A DNA stretch of 64,000 nucleotides from Duganella qianjiadongensis (GCF_009857915.1 NZ_WWCM01000002.1:372001-436000); one strand, 5' to 3'. Counted from the stretch's first letter, positions 38,863 to 49,909 are shown. Notes: a model not told the origin generated them from the sequence alone. Numbers and translations: made by a program.

Positions 38863-40923
38863 CTAGTCGAGTGCCTTGAAGCGGATCGCGGCACCGCCAC
38901 CGGCAGCCAGATGCAGCGTCATAACCTCGCTGGCGCGCACCTCGCGCTGCTCGATCACCATATCGTAAGGAGCGCTCTCCCAGTCCGCGTTCGCACCATC
39001 GCGGTAGATCTGCGCCTGATAACGCCGCTGCGGATCAAGGAAATCGAGCTTGAACTGTATATCGCGCGCGCGTTCGTTGCTCAGTGCCCCCAGATACCAG
39101 TCCTGCGCGCCGCGCTGCTGACGTGCCATCACCACATACTCGCCCACTTCTCCGGCCAGCGCACGGCTCTGCTCCCAGTCGGTCGGCACATCGGCTATGA
39201 ACTGGAAGGCATCGGGACGGGCTTCGTAGTTTTCGATCAGGTCTGCCGCCATCTGCACGGGCGAATACAGCACCACATACAGCGAGAGTTCCTTGGCCAG
39301 CGTGGAACGCACACGGTTCTCGTGGCCTTTGCCATTCGGTTCCAGATTGAAGATGCCGGGCGTGTAGTCGAACGGCCCGGACAGCATGCGGGTAAACGGC
39401 AGTATCGCCGTGTGCTCGGGCGGATTGGGCGGGTAGCCCCAGGCGTTGTACTCCTGCCCGCGCGCGCCCTCGCGCGAGATCCAGTTGGGATAGGTACGGC
39501 GCAGCCCCGTATCCTTGATCGGCTCGTGGGTGTCGATAGCGATGTGACGCCTGGCCGCCTCAGTCACCGAACGCAGATACTCGCCCGCCATGAACTGGCC
39601 ATCGTGCCACTCGTAGCGCACCTGCCCTGTTTCATCGATGCGCTTGATACGCTCGTTATCGGCCACGTAGCCGGTCTTGATGGTATCGATATTACTGGCG
39701 CGGGCGTAGTCATAGGCGGCGCCCATCTGGCTGGCGTAGTGGCTCACGGCACCCGAGGTCTCGTGGTGGCCGATCAGCTTGACGCCCTTGCTACGGCCAT
39801 AGGCTGCTACTGACGCCATATCGAAGTCCGGATATGGCTGGGAAAATCTGAACAATTCGCCGTTCTCGGGCCAGTCGCCATCCCAGCCCACATTCCAGCC
39901 TTCGGCCAGCACACCGCTAAAGCCATGCCTGGCGGCGAAGTCCATGTAGCGCTTGACTTCGGCCGTGGTTGCGCCATGCTTGTCGCCCGAGGCCCAGGTC
40001 TTCTGCCACAGGTGCATGGCCCACCAGATGCCCACGTACTTGCCGGGTTTGACCCACGAAACGTCACCCAGCTTGTTCGGTTCGTTAAGGTTCAGGATCA
40101 GATCGGAATTGAGCAAACCCGCTGCATCAGGCGCCACTTGCACCGTGCGCCATGGCGTATTGAATGGGGCGCGTAGTTTGACCTTGATGCCATCCGACCA
40201 TGGAGTGAGATCGGCTTTGAATATGCCCTCACGGCGCTGGTTCAGCGTCATCGACGCATAGTTGGTCAGCGCAGCTTCATGCAGCGCCAGATGCACGCCA
40301 CTGGGCAGTCGCAGCGTGAACGGCGTTTCCACATGCGCGGCATCGCGCAGAGCGGTTTTCTGGTACAACGCTTCGTAGCTGCGCCAGTAGCGCGCCGGTA
40401 TCCACCATGCACGCACCTTGTCGCTCTCGGCAAAACGGAACTCGGTGCGTTCGTCAGTAATCTCCACCTGCTCTACGCCTCGCTGACGCGGCACCTCGTA
40501 GCGGAAGCCCAGACCATCGTCGAAAACGCGCAGGCGCAAGGCGAACTTGCGTGGCGTTTTACCGCCGCGCGTCAGCTCCACCAGCAGTTCGCGGTGATGG
40601 TCGCGCACCAGCCGGCGTTCGCCCCATGGCTGCTCCCATGTCTCATCCTTGTCCGACGTATGGATGGCGGCGATGCTGAAGCCCTCGCCCAGTTCCGGCC
40701 CTGCGCGCAGCGCCAGGCCCAGCCGTGCGGCCGGCATGATTTCCTTGCCCGCATAGCGGACGCGATAATTCGGCGCACCGCGCTCGTCGCTGACGATCAC
40801 GATCAGCTTGCCATCGGGCGAGCTGACACTGACTTCCTTCGCCTGCAGCTTGCCGCATACCAGCGCTACGGCGGCCAGCAGCAGGGCCGCGCCCTTTCTA
40901 TTCCGTTGCAGTTCACTGCGCAT
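38863..40923 (-). CDS. glycoside hydrolase family 97 (alpha-glucosidase type)
   Basis: A 686-residue exported enzyme with a signal peptide ending near CGKLQAKE. The N-terminal beta-sandwich begins VSVSSPDGKLIVIVSDERG. The TIM-barrel part contains GVLAEGWNVGWDGDWPENG, KLIGHHETSGAVSHYASQ, HEPIKDTGLRRTYPNW and ARGQEYNAWG. Glu residues sit where inverting GH97 alpha-glucosidases of the SusB type have their catalytic and calcium-site glutamates. A retaining alpha-galactosidase would have an Asp nucleophile instead. ATG 40923 is chosen because GGAG lies 8 bases upstream, only 4 bp after the GH92 stop. It probably removes alpha-glucose from the same glycan attacked by the neighbouring mannosidases. 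Confidence 0.88.
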   Translation of the reverse strand: MRSELQRNRKGAALLLAAVALVCGKLQAKEVSVSSPDGKLIVIVSDERGAPNYRVRYAGKEIMPAARLGLALRAGPELGEGFSIAAIHTSDKDETWEQPWGERRLVRDHHRELLVELTRGGKTPRKFALRLRVFDDGLGFRYEVPRQRGVEQVEITDERTEFRFAESDKVRAWWIPARYWRSYEALYQKTALRDAAHVETPFTLRLPSGVHLALHEAALTNYASMTLNQRREGIFKADLTPWSDGIKVKLRAPFNTPWRTVQVAPDAAGLLNSDLILNLNEPNKLGDVSWVKPGKYVGIWWAMHLWQKTWASGDKHGATTAEVKRYMDFAARHGFSGVLAEGWNVGWDGDWPENGELFRFSQPYPDFDMASVAAYGRSKGVKLIGHHETSGAVSHYASQMGAAYDYARASNIDTIKTGYVADNERIKRIDETGQVRYEWHDGQFMAGEYLRSVTEAARRHIAIDTHEPIKDTGLRRTYPNWISREGARGQEYNAWGYPPNPPEHTAILPFTRMLSGPFDYTPGIFNLEPNGKGHENRVRSTLAKELSLYVVLYSPVQMAADLIENYEARPDAFQFIADVPTDWEQSRALAGEVGEYVVMARQQRGAQDWYLGALSNERARDIQFKLDFLDPQRRYQAQIYRDGANADWESAPYDMVIEQREVRASEVMTLHLAAGGGAAIRFKALD

Positions 40924-40927
40924 CGTC

Positions 40928-43864
40928 TTACTCCACGGTGATTTCATCGGCAAAAATAAAACTGCGGTTGCCCTGCCCTTTGTGCCAGTCCGGGCACCAC
41001 ACGGGTGCTACGCCACGCACCCGCACATAACGGCCGGCTTTGCCATCCGCGTTCACGGCCAGCTCACGGATAATACTGCCGTCGGCATGTTCGTCCACCA
41101 TATTCTGCACTGTCCCCAGCAGTGTCCATTGCATACCGTCGCTGCTGGTTTCCACTTCCAGCGCCCTGGGCATGAAGATCCAGCTATTCTGGTCCTGCAG
41201 GAAGTTCACGGCCACCCGCCTGAGCTTGCGCTGCTCGCCCAGATCGATCACACCATCCAGATCCACGCCATAAAAACCCAGCCAGCCGCCCAGACGGAAG
41301 TCGTTCCCGCCACGGATACCATCGACCAGCGCTGCCGCACCGCCAGCGGCATACTGCCCATTCGGCGCATGCTTGAGGGTGATCTTCAGTTGTTCGCTCA
41401 GTTTCACCGCAGGCACTTCGGTTACAGGGCTCCAGTACTGACCGCGCCGTGCGCGCAGCTTGAGTGTGGTCGTTGCGCTGACCGTCAGCGGACCATGCCA
41501 CAGAGGGCTGGCGGCATCAGGCTCGCTGCCGTCAACGCTGTAGTGGATAGCATCGACCGGTTCCATGACCTGCGCATCAAGCACCGCGGTATCCTTGAAA
41601 CGATATGGCCCGCTGGCCACCGGTGCCAGCACCACCTGTTCGACAGCATGTACCTGACCGCTACGGGGCCGCTCTGCCACCGCACTGCCCCATTGCGACG
41701 GCGTAGCCGCCATGCTGAAGCGCAGTTCACCGCCCTGCATGATGGCGTCGTGCGCAAGCCATACGGGACTCCAGCGCTTACCGTTCAGTTGCGCTGCCTG
41801 TATGTAGGGCCCAGCGCCATCGGCACGGATGGTGAAGCGCCTGCCATTTTCCAGATGGATGGTGGCGCGCCGGAAGCGCGGCGTGCCAATCACGTAATTT
41901 GGCTGGCCCGGCGTCACCGAATACAAGCCCAGTGCACTCATCACATACCATGCGCTCATCTGGCCGCAGTCTTCATTTCCGGCTAGCCCGTCCGGCGTAT
42001 CGTTGTACATTTCGTCCATCAGCCGTTTTACCAGCGCCTGGGTTTTCCATGGCTGGCCACCGTAGGCATACAGGTAAGCCATATGGTGGCTAGGCTCGTT
42101 GCCGTGTGCATACTGGCCTATCAGCCCCGTGATATCGACCTGATGGCGCCCGCTCAGGCCTTGCTGCGCATTGAAGCAGTCATCCAGCAGCTGCAGGAAC
42201 TTCTCCTTACCGCCCACCCGCGCTATAAAGCCTTCGATGTTATGCGGTACGAAAAAGCCGTACTGCCAGCCATTCGCTTCCGTGAAATTGACGCTGACTT
42301 CAGCCGGATCATAGCCTTCCAGCCAGCGCCCTTTGACACGCGGATGCACATGGCCTTGTTCATCGATCAGATTGCGCCAGCCTTCGGCGCGGGCGGCAAA
42401 ACGCTGTGCAATGTCCTTCTCGCCCAGCGCCGTCGCCAGCACGGCAATGCACCAGTCGTCATAGGCATATTCCAGTGTCTTGGAGACGCTTTCGGCTTCC
42501 TCGTCGCCTTGCAGATAACCCTGTTTGCGATAGGTCGTCAGGCCATACTTATCGACTTCGGCGCTCTTCACCATGGCATGCAGCGCAGCCTTGGCATCAA
42601 AGCCGCGGATGCCTTTTGCATACGCATCAGCGATCACGCTCACCACGTGGTAGGCTATCATGCAGTCCGTCTCGTTGCCCCACAGTTCCCAGACCGGCAA
42701 GCGGCCACCTTCATTAAACTGGGCGATAAAGGTCTTGATGAAATCTTCGCTGCGGCGCCGCTCGACGATGCTGTACAACGGGTGGGCAGCACGGAAGGTA
42801 TCCCACAACGAGAACACGGAGTAGCGCGTGCCATCATGCGACAGATGCACCCGTCCATCGCGGCCTAGATAGCGGCCATCCACGTCCTGAAAAGTATTCG
42901 GCTGCACAAAGCTGTGATACAGCGCCGTGTAGAACACCCGCGTGTCCTTCTCGCTACTGCCTTCCACTTCGATACGCGACAGCTGGCGATTCCATGCGGC
43001 GCGTGCCTGCTGGCGCACCTTATCGAAGGCAAAGCCCTTCTGCTCTGCCGCCAGATTAGCTGCTGCCCCCTTGGCATCAACGGCAGAAATGCCTACCTGC
43101 GCCTGCAGCACTTCGCCCGCCTTCAGGTCGAATGCCAGCGCCGCCTTGATCTGCTCCTGCCCCATCGGCCCTGCCAGACGTTTGAAGGGATGATCGAAGC
43201 GGACGATGAAGTAGACCGGACGATTCGCCGCCCACGCTTTAGTACGGCGCCAGCCCGCCACGGTACGGTCATCAAGCACGTTCAGCCCCGCTGCCAGCAG
43301 TTCGCCACGATGGGAAAGATCGAGCATGACGTGGGCCTGATCGGCCCGCGCAAACGTCCAGCGGTGCAGCGCCGTGCGCAAGGTCGTGGTGATCTCGGCC
43401 CGCACGCCATAATCCTTGAGCGTTACGCCGTAATAGCCGGCTTCGGCCCGTTCGCTGGCTTTATCGAACTGGCTGCCGTAGCCGCTGCCATCGAACGGCA
43501 GCGGGTCCTCGCCCTTGTAGCGGTAGCCGCTAGCCCATTTGACCTTGCCTGTTGCAGGCAGCAGCAGTATGTCGCCATAGTCGGATACGCCGGTGCCGGA
43601 GAGATGGGTGTGGCTGAAGCCATACACCACGCGATCGCTATCGTGGTAGCCGCTGCTGCCATCCCAGCCCGTCAGGCGGGTATCGGGGCCCGGCTGTATC
43701 ATGCCGAACGGTAGTGTAGGTCCGGGGAAGGTGTGGCCATGGCCGCCGGTGCCCACCATGGGGTTGACGTAGCGCGCCAGATCGGCCGGCGGGGCCGCCC
43801 ACGCTGAAGCAGTAGACAATGCAGCGGCCCATGCTACAGCGAGCATGATAGAGCGATAAAGCAT
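40928..43864 (-). CDS. glycoside hydrolase family 92 alpha-mannosidase with C-terminal binding modules
   Basis: A 978-residue exported exo-alpha-mannosidase (signal peptide to about residue 23, ASAWA). The GH92 part (about 28-720) has NPMVGTGGHGHTFPGPTLPF, GFSHTHLSGTG, FTEANGWQYGFFVPHNIEG, AHGNEPSHHMAYLYAYGGQP and GNEDCGQMSAWYVMSALGLY, including the Glu and Asp positions expected of this calcium-dependent inverting family. The remaining about 250 residues look like a chitobiase/hexosaminidase-type C-terminal module followed by an F5/8 type C-like sugar-binding domain (LGEQRKLRRVAVNFLQDQNS, RALEVETSSDGMQWTLLG). It follows lacI at 40 bp and precedes GH97 at 4 bp. The linkage specificity is not certain; the NEPSHH variant differs from the second GH92. 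Confidence 0.93.
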   Translation of the reverse strand: MLYRSIMLAVAWAAALSTASAWAAPPADLARYVNPMVGTGGHGHTFPGPTLPFGMIQPGPDTRLTGWDGSSGYHDSDRVVYGFSHTHLSGTGVSDYGDILLLPATGKVKWASGYRYKGEDPLPFDGSGYGSQFDKASERAEAGYYGVTLKDYGVRAEITTTLRTALHRWTFARADQAHVMLDLSHRGELLAAGLNVLDDRTVAGWRRTKAWAANRPVYFIVRFDHPFKRLAGPMGQEQIKAALAFDLKAGEVLQAQVGISAVDAKGAAANLAAEQKGFAFDKVRQQARAAWNRQLSRIEVEGSSEKDTRVFYTALYHSFVQPNTFQDVDGRYLGRDGRVHLSHDGTRYSVFSLWDTFRAAHPLYSIVERRRSEDFIKTFIAQFNEGGRLPVWELWGNETDCMIAYHVVSVIADAYAKGIRGFDAKAALHAMVKSAEVDKYGLTTYRKQGYLQGDEEAESVSKTLEYAYDDWCIAVLATALGEKDIAQRFAARAEGWRNLIDEQGHVHPRVKGRWLEGYDPAEVSVNFTEANGWQYGFFVPHNIEGFIARVGGKEKFLQLLDDCFNAQQGLSGRHQVDITGLIGQYAHGNEPSHHMAYLYAYGGQPWKTQALVKRLMDEMYNDTPDGLAGNEDCGQMSAWYVMSALGLYSVTPGQPNYVIGTPRFRRATIHLENGRRFTIRADGAGPYIQAAQLNGKRWSPVWLAHDAIMQGGELRFSMAATPSQWGSAVAERPRSGQVHAVEQVVLAPVASGPYRFKDTAVLDAQVMEPVDAIHYSVDGSEPDAASPLWHGPLTVSATTTLKLRARRGQYWSPVTEVPAVKLSEQLKITLKHAPNGQYAAGGAAALVDGIRGGNDFRLGGWLGFYGVDLDGVIDLGEQRKLRRVAVNFLQDQNSWIFMPRALEVETSSDGMQWTLLGTVQNMVDEHADGSIIRELAVNADGKAGRYVRVRGVAPVWCPDWHKGQGNRSFIFADEITVE

Positions 43865-43904
43865 GGAGAACGTCCCTTTCTAATCGTAGTGGGCGTAGTT
43901 AAGG

Positions 43905-44897
43905 CTAGTTATTCGGTCGGCAGACCGTACTTTCGCGCACCACCAGATTCACCGGCAGCACGCGTTCTATCACTTCATCCGTTTCGCCATTGAGCAGCAG
44001 TTCCACGCCCAGCGCACCGAGCGCGCTCTTGTCCACACTGAGCGTGGTTAATGGCCTGCGCGCGTGAGCAGCGGCAGCAATATCGTCGAAGCCGACGATG
44101 CTGATATCGTAGGGAACCTTGAGGCCGGCGCGCATGCAGGCATCCATGGCCACCAGCGCCGCTGCATCGTTGTAGCAGAACACGGCATCGGGCGGATGGG
44201 GCAAGGCCAGCAGCGTTTCCATCGCTTCGCGCGCCGCCGCTTCCAGCTCCACGCCTTCCTGCATCATCACTTCCAGCCGCGGATCGGCCAGCACGCCTGC
44301 ATTGAACAGCGCCTGACGGAAGCCACGCGCCCGCTCGCGAATACTGAAGTGGGCCAGCGAACCGGAAATAAAGCCGATCCGTTCGCGCCCGATATCGAGC
44401 AGATGGCGCGCTGCCAGATAGCCACCCATCATATTGTCCGGATTAGCCGAGGTGTAGCCGGCCAGCTTCATATCGATCAGTACCAGCGGCTTGCCTATGC
44501 TGCGCAACACGGCCAGCAGCTCCGGCTCGAAGTAGCCGGCACACAGAATCGCGTCCGACTGGTGCAGACGGATCTGCTCGACGATGCCGTCCGCCGGCCC
44601 CACCGCAGTGAACGAAAGTATGATGCCGTGCTTGCGGCAGGCTTCTGCCGCGCCATGCAGCACCGGCGTGTAGAACGGGCTGCTGGACATATTGTTGTGC
44701 TGGCGGTGCAGCAGGAAGGTCAGGCGACGTAGCTTCTTCTGGCGCAGCCGCCCCATGTCGTAACCCATGCTGCGGGCCGTTTCCACTACCATACGGCGGG
44801 TTTCTTCTGTCAGGCCGCCCTCGTTTTTCAGTGCGCGCGAAATGGTGCCGCTCGAAAGCCCGGTGGCTTTGGCGATATCGCGGATGGTAACGCTCAT
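43905..44897 (-). CDS. LacI-family transcriptional regulator (locus copy 1)
   Basis: A 330-residue repressor. The helix-turn-helix is TIRDIAKATGLSSGTISRALKN, followed by an effector domain of the periplasmic-binding type (ILCAGYFEPELLAVLRSIGKP, PDAVFCYNDAAALVAMDAC, ISIVGFDDIAAAAH). ATG 44897 is fixed by GGAGTGAG just upstream and by the HTH starting three residues later. The hinge region reads GRLRQKKLRRLTFLLH rather than the usual ARxL pattern, which may explain an odd-centred operator. A near-identical recognition helix is found in the copy at 53545-54531. It heads the unit lacI-GH92-GH97. The inducer is probably mannose or a manno-oligosaccharide. Confidence 0.93.
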   Translation of the reverse strand: MSVTIRDIAKATGLSSGTISRALKNEGGLTEETRRMVVETARSMGYDMGRLRQKKLRRLTFLLHRQHNNMSSSPFYTPVLHGAAEACRKHGIILSFTAVGPADGIVEQIRLHQSDAILCAGYFEPELLAVLRSIGKPLVLIDMKLAGYTSANPDNMMGGYLAARHLLDIGRERIGFISGSLAHFSIRERARGFRQALFNAGVLADPRLEVMMQEGVELEAAAREAMETLLALPHPPDAVFCYNDAAALVAMDACMRAGLKVPYDISIVGFDDIAAAAHARRPLTTLSVDKSALGALGVELLLNGETDEVIERVLPVNLVVRESTVCRPNN

Positions 44898-44912
44898 GTG
44901 TCTCACTCCCGT

Positions 44913-44923
44913 TTTTACTAAAC
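44913..44923. promoter_or_regulatory. LacI operator-like site, promoter C proximal
   Basis: TTTTACTAAAC on the plus strand matches GTTTANTAAAC in 10 of 11 positions. It lies 16 bp upstream of the lacI-1 ATG and about 35 bp downstream of the predicted transcription start. Confidence 0.6.
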
Positions 44924-44961
44924 CCATGCAATCTGCGCCTCTGCGGGCTGCTACACTTGTC

Positions 44962-44989
44962 AGTATAGCCATGGCACTGTCGCCAGCAA
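44962..44989 (-). promoter_or_regulatory. predicted sigma-70 promoter C (lacI-1, GH92, GH97)
   Basis: On the minus strand TTGCTG (44984-44989), a 16-bp spacer and TATACT (44962-44967). It lies between the two operator-like sites centred at 44918 and 45031. Confidence 0.5.
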
Positions 44990-45025
44990 GGGCTGGACCA
45001 GCCACAGATAGCGAGTTTATCGGGA

Positions 45026-45036
45026 ATTTACTAAAC
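45026..45036. promoter_or_regulatory. LacI operator-like site, promoter C distal
   Basis: ATTTACTAAAC on the plus strand matches GTTTANTAAAC in 10 of 11 positions. It is 113 bp from its partner and just beyond the end of the CBM9 gene. Confidence 0.6.
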
Positions 45037-45052
45037 AAAACCGGCACTCCTG

Positions 45053-46162
<1,110 letters not shown>

Positions 46163-46163
46163 T

Positions 46164-47417
46164 TCAGGCCTGCTCGCCAGTGCTATACAGTCCGGCGTAT
46201 TTCACGCCGAAGTACAGCACAAAGGCATAGCACAGCAAGGGCATCAGGAAAGACTGTTGCAGGCCGATGGAATCGGCCAGCAGGCCCTGGGCGAATGGCA
46301 CGATGGCGCCGCCCACGATGGCCATGCACAGTATGCCCGAAGCCTGACCGGTCAGATTACCGAGGCGGTACAGTGCCATACTGAAAATGGTCGGGAACAT
46401 GATGGAGTTGCACAGACCAACCGCCAGTATCGCCCACATCGCCGTCTGGCCGTGGCCGAAGATGGCCACCAGTATCAGCGTCATCGAAGCAGCGGCATTG
46501 AAGGCCAGCGTCTTGCCGGGGCTAACGTAGCGCATCACGAGGAAGCCGATGAAACGGCCTACCATGGCGCCACCCCAGTAATAGCTGACGTAGTGCGCTG
46601 CCATATCGGCCGGCAGGCTGGCGATATTCGGCTCGCCAAGGAAGTTAATCAGGAAGCTGCCGATACTAACTTCGCCACCCACATAAAGGAAAATGCCGAT
46701 GGCGCCCATCACTAGCTGTGGATGCGACAGCGCCGATTCTTTCGCTGCGCCAGCAACCGGAACGGAATCTTCCGCATAATCGATTTTGGGCAGACGGGCA
46801 AAGGCAAACATCAGGGCCAGCAGCAGCAAAGCGCCGGCCAGCGCCAGATACGGCCCCTGCACGCTGGCCGCCTGCGCCGCACGGTCCGTCACGTCACTGG
46901 ACAGTATCAGAATGCCGCCCAGCGTAGGCGCCACCGTGGTGCCCAGCGAATTGAAGGCTTGCGTCAGTGTCAGGCGGCTCGATGCCGTGCGCGCATCGCC
47001 CAGCACCGTCACATAAGGATTGGCAGCTACCTGCAGTATCGTGATGCCGGAAGCCAGTACGAAAAAGCCCAGCAGGAACAGCGCATAGCCGCTCATCGAA
47101 GCCGGATAGAACAGTGCACAGCCGGCGGCGGCAATCACCAGCCCCGCCACTGCGCCATTCTGGTAGCCGATCTTTTTGATCAGCATACCGGCGGGCAGCG
47201 ACACGAGGAAGTAGGCGCCGAAAAAGCAGAACTGCACCAGCATGGCCTGCACGTAGTTGAGCGTGTACAGTGCTTTCAGGTGAGGGATCAGCACGTCGTT
47301 GAGCGCTGTCAGCAGCCCCCACATGAAGAACAGCGTGGTGATGATAATCAGCGGGCCGGTATTGGCGCTACTGGCCTGCGCATGCTGCAACGGCGCGCGC
47401 TGCGAAATGTGTTCCAT
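46164..47417 (-). CDS. sugar MFS transporter (FucP/GluP/NagP-type, FHS family)
   Basis: A 417-residue inner-membrane carrier with 12 predicted helices. FFMWGLLTALNDVLIPHLKALYTLNYVQAMLVQFCFFGAYF, LPAGMLIKKIGYQNGAV and GDARTASSRLTLTQAFNSLGT are signatures of the fucose:proton symporter family, which also carries glucose, galactose, mannose and N-acetylglucosamine in other bacteria. In this setting monosaccharide released in the periplasm, most likely mannose, would be the cargo. AGGAG lies 7 bases before the ATG. The upstream GH92 stop is 59 bp away and CBM9 follows after 1 bp. Confidence 0.93.
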   Translation of the reverse strand: MEHISQRAPLQHAQASSANTGPLIIITTLFFMWGLLTALNDVLIPHLKALYTLNYVQAMLVQFCFFGAYFLVSLPAGMLIKKIGYQNGAVAGLVIAAAGCALFYPASMSGYALFLLGFFVLASGITILQVAANPYVTVLGDARTASSRLTLTQAFNSLGTTVAPTLGGILILSSDVTDRAAQAASVQGPYLALAGALLLLALMFAFARLPKIDYAEDSVPVAGAAKESALSHPQLVMGAIGIFLYVGGEVSIGSFLINFLGEPNIASLPADMAAHYVSYYWGGAMVGRFIGFLVMRYVSPGKTLAFNAAASMTLILVAIFGHGQTAMWAILAVGLCNSIMFPTIFSMALYRLGNLTGQASGILCMAIVGGAIVPFAQGLLADSIGLQQSFLMPLLCYAFVLYFGVKYAGLYSTGEQA

Positions 47418-47476
47418 CGTGTACTCCTGTGGTCTCTTCGTTGTCGTTGTTATTCAGGGTGGACTGGCAATTCCGC

Positions 47477-49909
47477 TCAGGGCGCAATCCCAGCCGGCGC
47501 TTTGGGCAGATCACGGGCGCGGGTGCCCCAGCTTGCGCGTTCGGCCTGCGGCGTCAGCTGGTAGTCCAGCGTGCCACCGGCCTGGATCTGCTCCCAGTCC
47601 AGCCAGACGCGTGACTGCGGCTGGCTATCCCATCGCACGCTCTCCACAAAGCGGCGCTCGCCCGGGACTGCGGCGGGTGCCTTGATGCTCAGCACACGGC
47701 CTTGCGGCAGATCGATCTCCGCCTTGGCAAAACGCGGCGCGTGCAGCAGGAAGCGGCCACTGCCCGGCACATCGGGATACAGCCCCAGTGCGCTGAACAG
47801 ATACCAGGCCGACATGGTACCCAGATCGTCATTACCCGTCACGCCGCCAGGGCCATTGCCGAAAAGAGTCTCTGCCGCGCGCAGCACGGTAGTCGTTTTC
47901 CACGGCTGGCCCATCAGGGTGTACATCCATGGTGCGTGCAGGTCCGGTTCATTATTCGGGTTGTAACGGAACTGGCTGTAATAGCTGTACGGTCCCACTA
48001 CCCATGACTTGCGCACGGCTGCGGCATCGGCCTGCACAGCGTCATAGTCGAAGAACAGATCGAGGCGGCGCAACGCTTCCTTCTGTCCGCCCATGGCTGC
48101 CACCAGCCCCGGCACGTCCTGCTGCACCAGCCACTGGTACTGCCATGCCGTGCCTTCATGGAAGCCACGATCACTACGCGGATCGTAGCCGCCCGTCAGT
48201 TCGCTGAACCAGCTGCCATCCATCAGGCGCGGACGGGGAAAGCCTTGCAAACCCGTGGCCGCATCCTTGACGCTGGCATCCCAGATCGTGCGCCAGTTCA
48301 GGGCACGCTGCGCCAGCGTCGCCGCATCGCGCTGCTGGCCCAATGCCTGTGCCATGGTAGCCAGTGCACCGTCGGCCAGTGCATATTCCAGCGTAGCCGA
48401 GGCACCGTGGTGCGGATCGACGTCCATGCCCTTCGAGACAAAACCACGGTCGTACTGTACAAAGCCCTGACGCATATAGCTTTCATTACCGGCACGGCCC
48501 TGAGCACGGATGCCGTTAGGCGGCACACCAAAGGCATTCTCGCGCAGCGCGGCATAAGCTTCCTGCTCACGCCCCTTGAGTGCGCCATAGCGCCACAGGT
48601 CAACCAGGAAAGGTGTTACCGGATCGCCCGTCATGATATTGGTTTCGAAATTGGCATAGCCCCAGCGCGGCAGCCAGCCGCCCTGCTCGCGGATTTTCAG
48701 CACGGAGCTGGCGATATCGCGCGCACGTTGCGGATGCAGCAGTGCCAGCATCTGGTTCTGCGCACGGTAGGTATCCCACAGCGAGAAGAATTCGTAGTAG
48801 GTCCAGTCTTTCGCCGTATGTATCGCGCTGTCGTAGCCGCGATAGCGCCCATCGGCATCGTTGCCCGTCAGTGGCTGCAACAGGGTGTGGTACAGAGCCG
48901 TGTAGAACACCGTGCGGTCATCCTGACTGCCGCCCTCGATGCGCACGCGCGACAGCTCGCGCTGCCAGCTAGCCTGTGCCTGCGCGCGCATGGCGTCGAA
49001 ACCGAGCGGACTGCCACCTTGCATACCTTCGGCCTGCAGGTTGACGCGGGCGCCCTCCGCATCGACATGGGAAATCGCGCTCACCGCAGTGACGCTGCGG
49101 CCCGACTTCAGATCGAAGCTGAACCACGCGCCGTGCGGACGGGCTTCGCCCTGCTGGCTAGGTCCGTTCACACCTGCTTTGCCGCCCTGATCATCCCAGA
49201 TGCCATGCGCCGTGAATGGCTGGTCGAACACCATACGGAACCACGTGGTGTACTGGGCGCCGCCGCAGAAGCTTTTGGTGACAACCTTGCCCTCGATGCT
49301 GCGGTTATCGATAACGCGTAGCTCGCTGCCCACCACCGCATGCCGTTCGTTGGCCTGTCCCAGATTGACCAGCAGATGGCCATCTTTCGTGCCGGCGGCA
49401 AACGTATAGCGTTCGGCTGCGGCGCGGGTCAGCGCTGTCGCTTCGGCAGTTATGCCGCCGTAGCTGGTCAGCTGCACTTTGTAGTAGCCAGCCTGTCCCA
49501 CTTCACCATCATGGGTGTATTCGGCTGCGTAGCGGCGGTAGTCAAAGCTCTCCGCCTTGCTGGTGTCGATATCGCCACCGGCGCCGATGCGGCCTGTCAC
49601 CGGCAGCACGGAGACCTGCCCGCCCTGCTCCCAGCAGCCGGCACCGGACAGATAGGAGTGGCCAAAGCCGCGTATGCGCGCATCGCTGTAACGCCAGCCG
49701 GCGTAATGCTCGCCGCTAGGACTGACCTGTATCATGCCGAACGGTGCCGAAGCGCCGGGGAAGGTATTGCCTTCGTCCTGAGTGCCGATGAAGGTATTCA
49801 CCGGCATGCTAGCTGCCGGCATAGCGGCCAGCGCCAGTGTCTGCAGCCCGCAGGCTGCTGCAAGCAAGCCCAGACGGCTCAGGCTACGGCTTAAGGTAAT
49901 GAGGTTCAT
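47477..49909 (-). CDS. glycoside hydrolase family 92 alpha-mannosidase (second, divergent copy)
   Basis: An 810-residue exported GH92 enzyme without extra C-terminal modules. The signal peptide ends near TLALAAMPAA. The catalytic part has NTFIGTQDEGNTFPGASAPFGMIQ, GFGHSYLSGAG, FHEGTAWQYQWLV, NNEPDLHAPWMYTLMGQP and GNDDLGTMSAWYLFSALGLY. It keeps the acid Glu and the Asp cluster but differs from the first GH92 around the active site (NEPDLH instead of NEPSHH), so the two probably cut different alpha-mannosyl linkages. It follows GH47 by 15 bp and lies upstream of the sugar transporter in the same apparent operon. Confidence 0.93.
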   Translation of the reverse strand: MNLITLSRSLSRLGLLAAACGLQTLALAAMPAASMPVNTFIGTQDEGNTFPGASAPFGMIQVSPSGEHYAGWRYSDARIRGFGHSYLSGAGCWEQGGQVSVLPVTGRIGAGGDIDTSKAESFDYRRYAAEYTHDGEVGQAGYYKVQLTSYGGITAEATALTRAAAERYTFAAGTKDGHLLVNLGQANERHAVVGSELRVIDNRSIEGKVVTKSFCGGAQYTTWFRMVFDQPFTAHGIWDDQGGKAGVNGPSQQGEARPHGAWFSFDLKSGRSVTAVSAISHVDAEGARVNLQAEGMQGGSPLGFDAMRAQAQASWQRELSRVRIEGGSQDDRTVFYTALYHTLLQPLTGNDADGRYRGYDSAIHTAKDWTYYEFFSLWDTYRAQNQMLALLHPQRARDIASSVLKIREQGGWLPRWGYANFETNIMTGDPVTPFLVDLWRYGALKGREQEAYAALRENAFGVPPNGIRAQGRAGNESYMRQGFVQYDRGFVSKGMDVDPHHGASATLEYALADGALATMAQALGQQRDAATLAQRALNWRTIWDASVKDAATGLQGFPRPRLMDGSWFSELTGGYDPRSDRGFHEGTAWQYQWLVQQDVPGLVAAMGGQKEALRRLDLFFDYDAVQADAAAVRKSWVVGPYSYYSQFRYNPNNEPDLHAPWMYTLMGQPWKTTTVLRAAETLFGNGPGGVTGNDDLGTMSAWYLFSALGLYPDVPGSGRFLLHAPRFAKAEIDLPQGRVLSIKAPAAVPGERRFVESVRWDSQPQSRVWLDWEQIQAGGTLDYQLTPQAERASWGTRARDLPKAPAGIAP

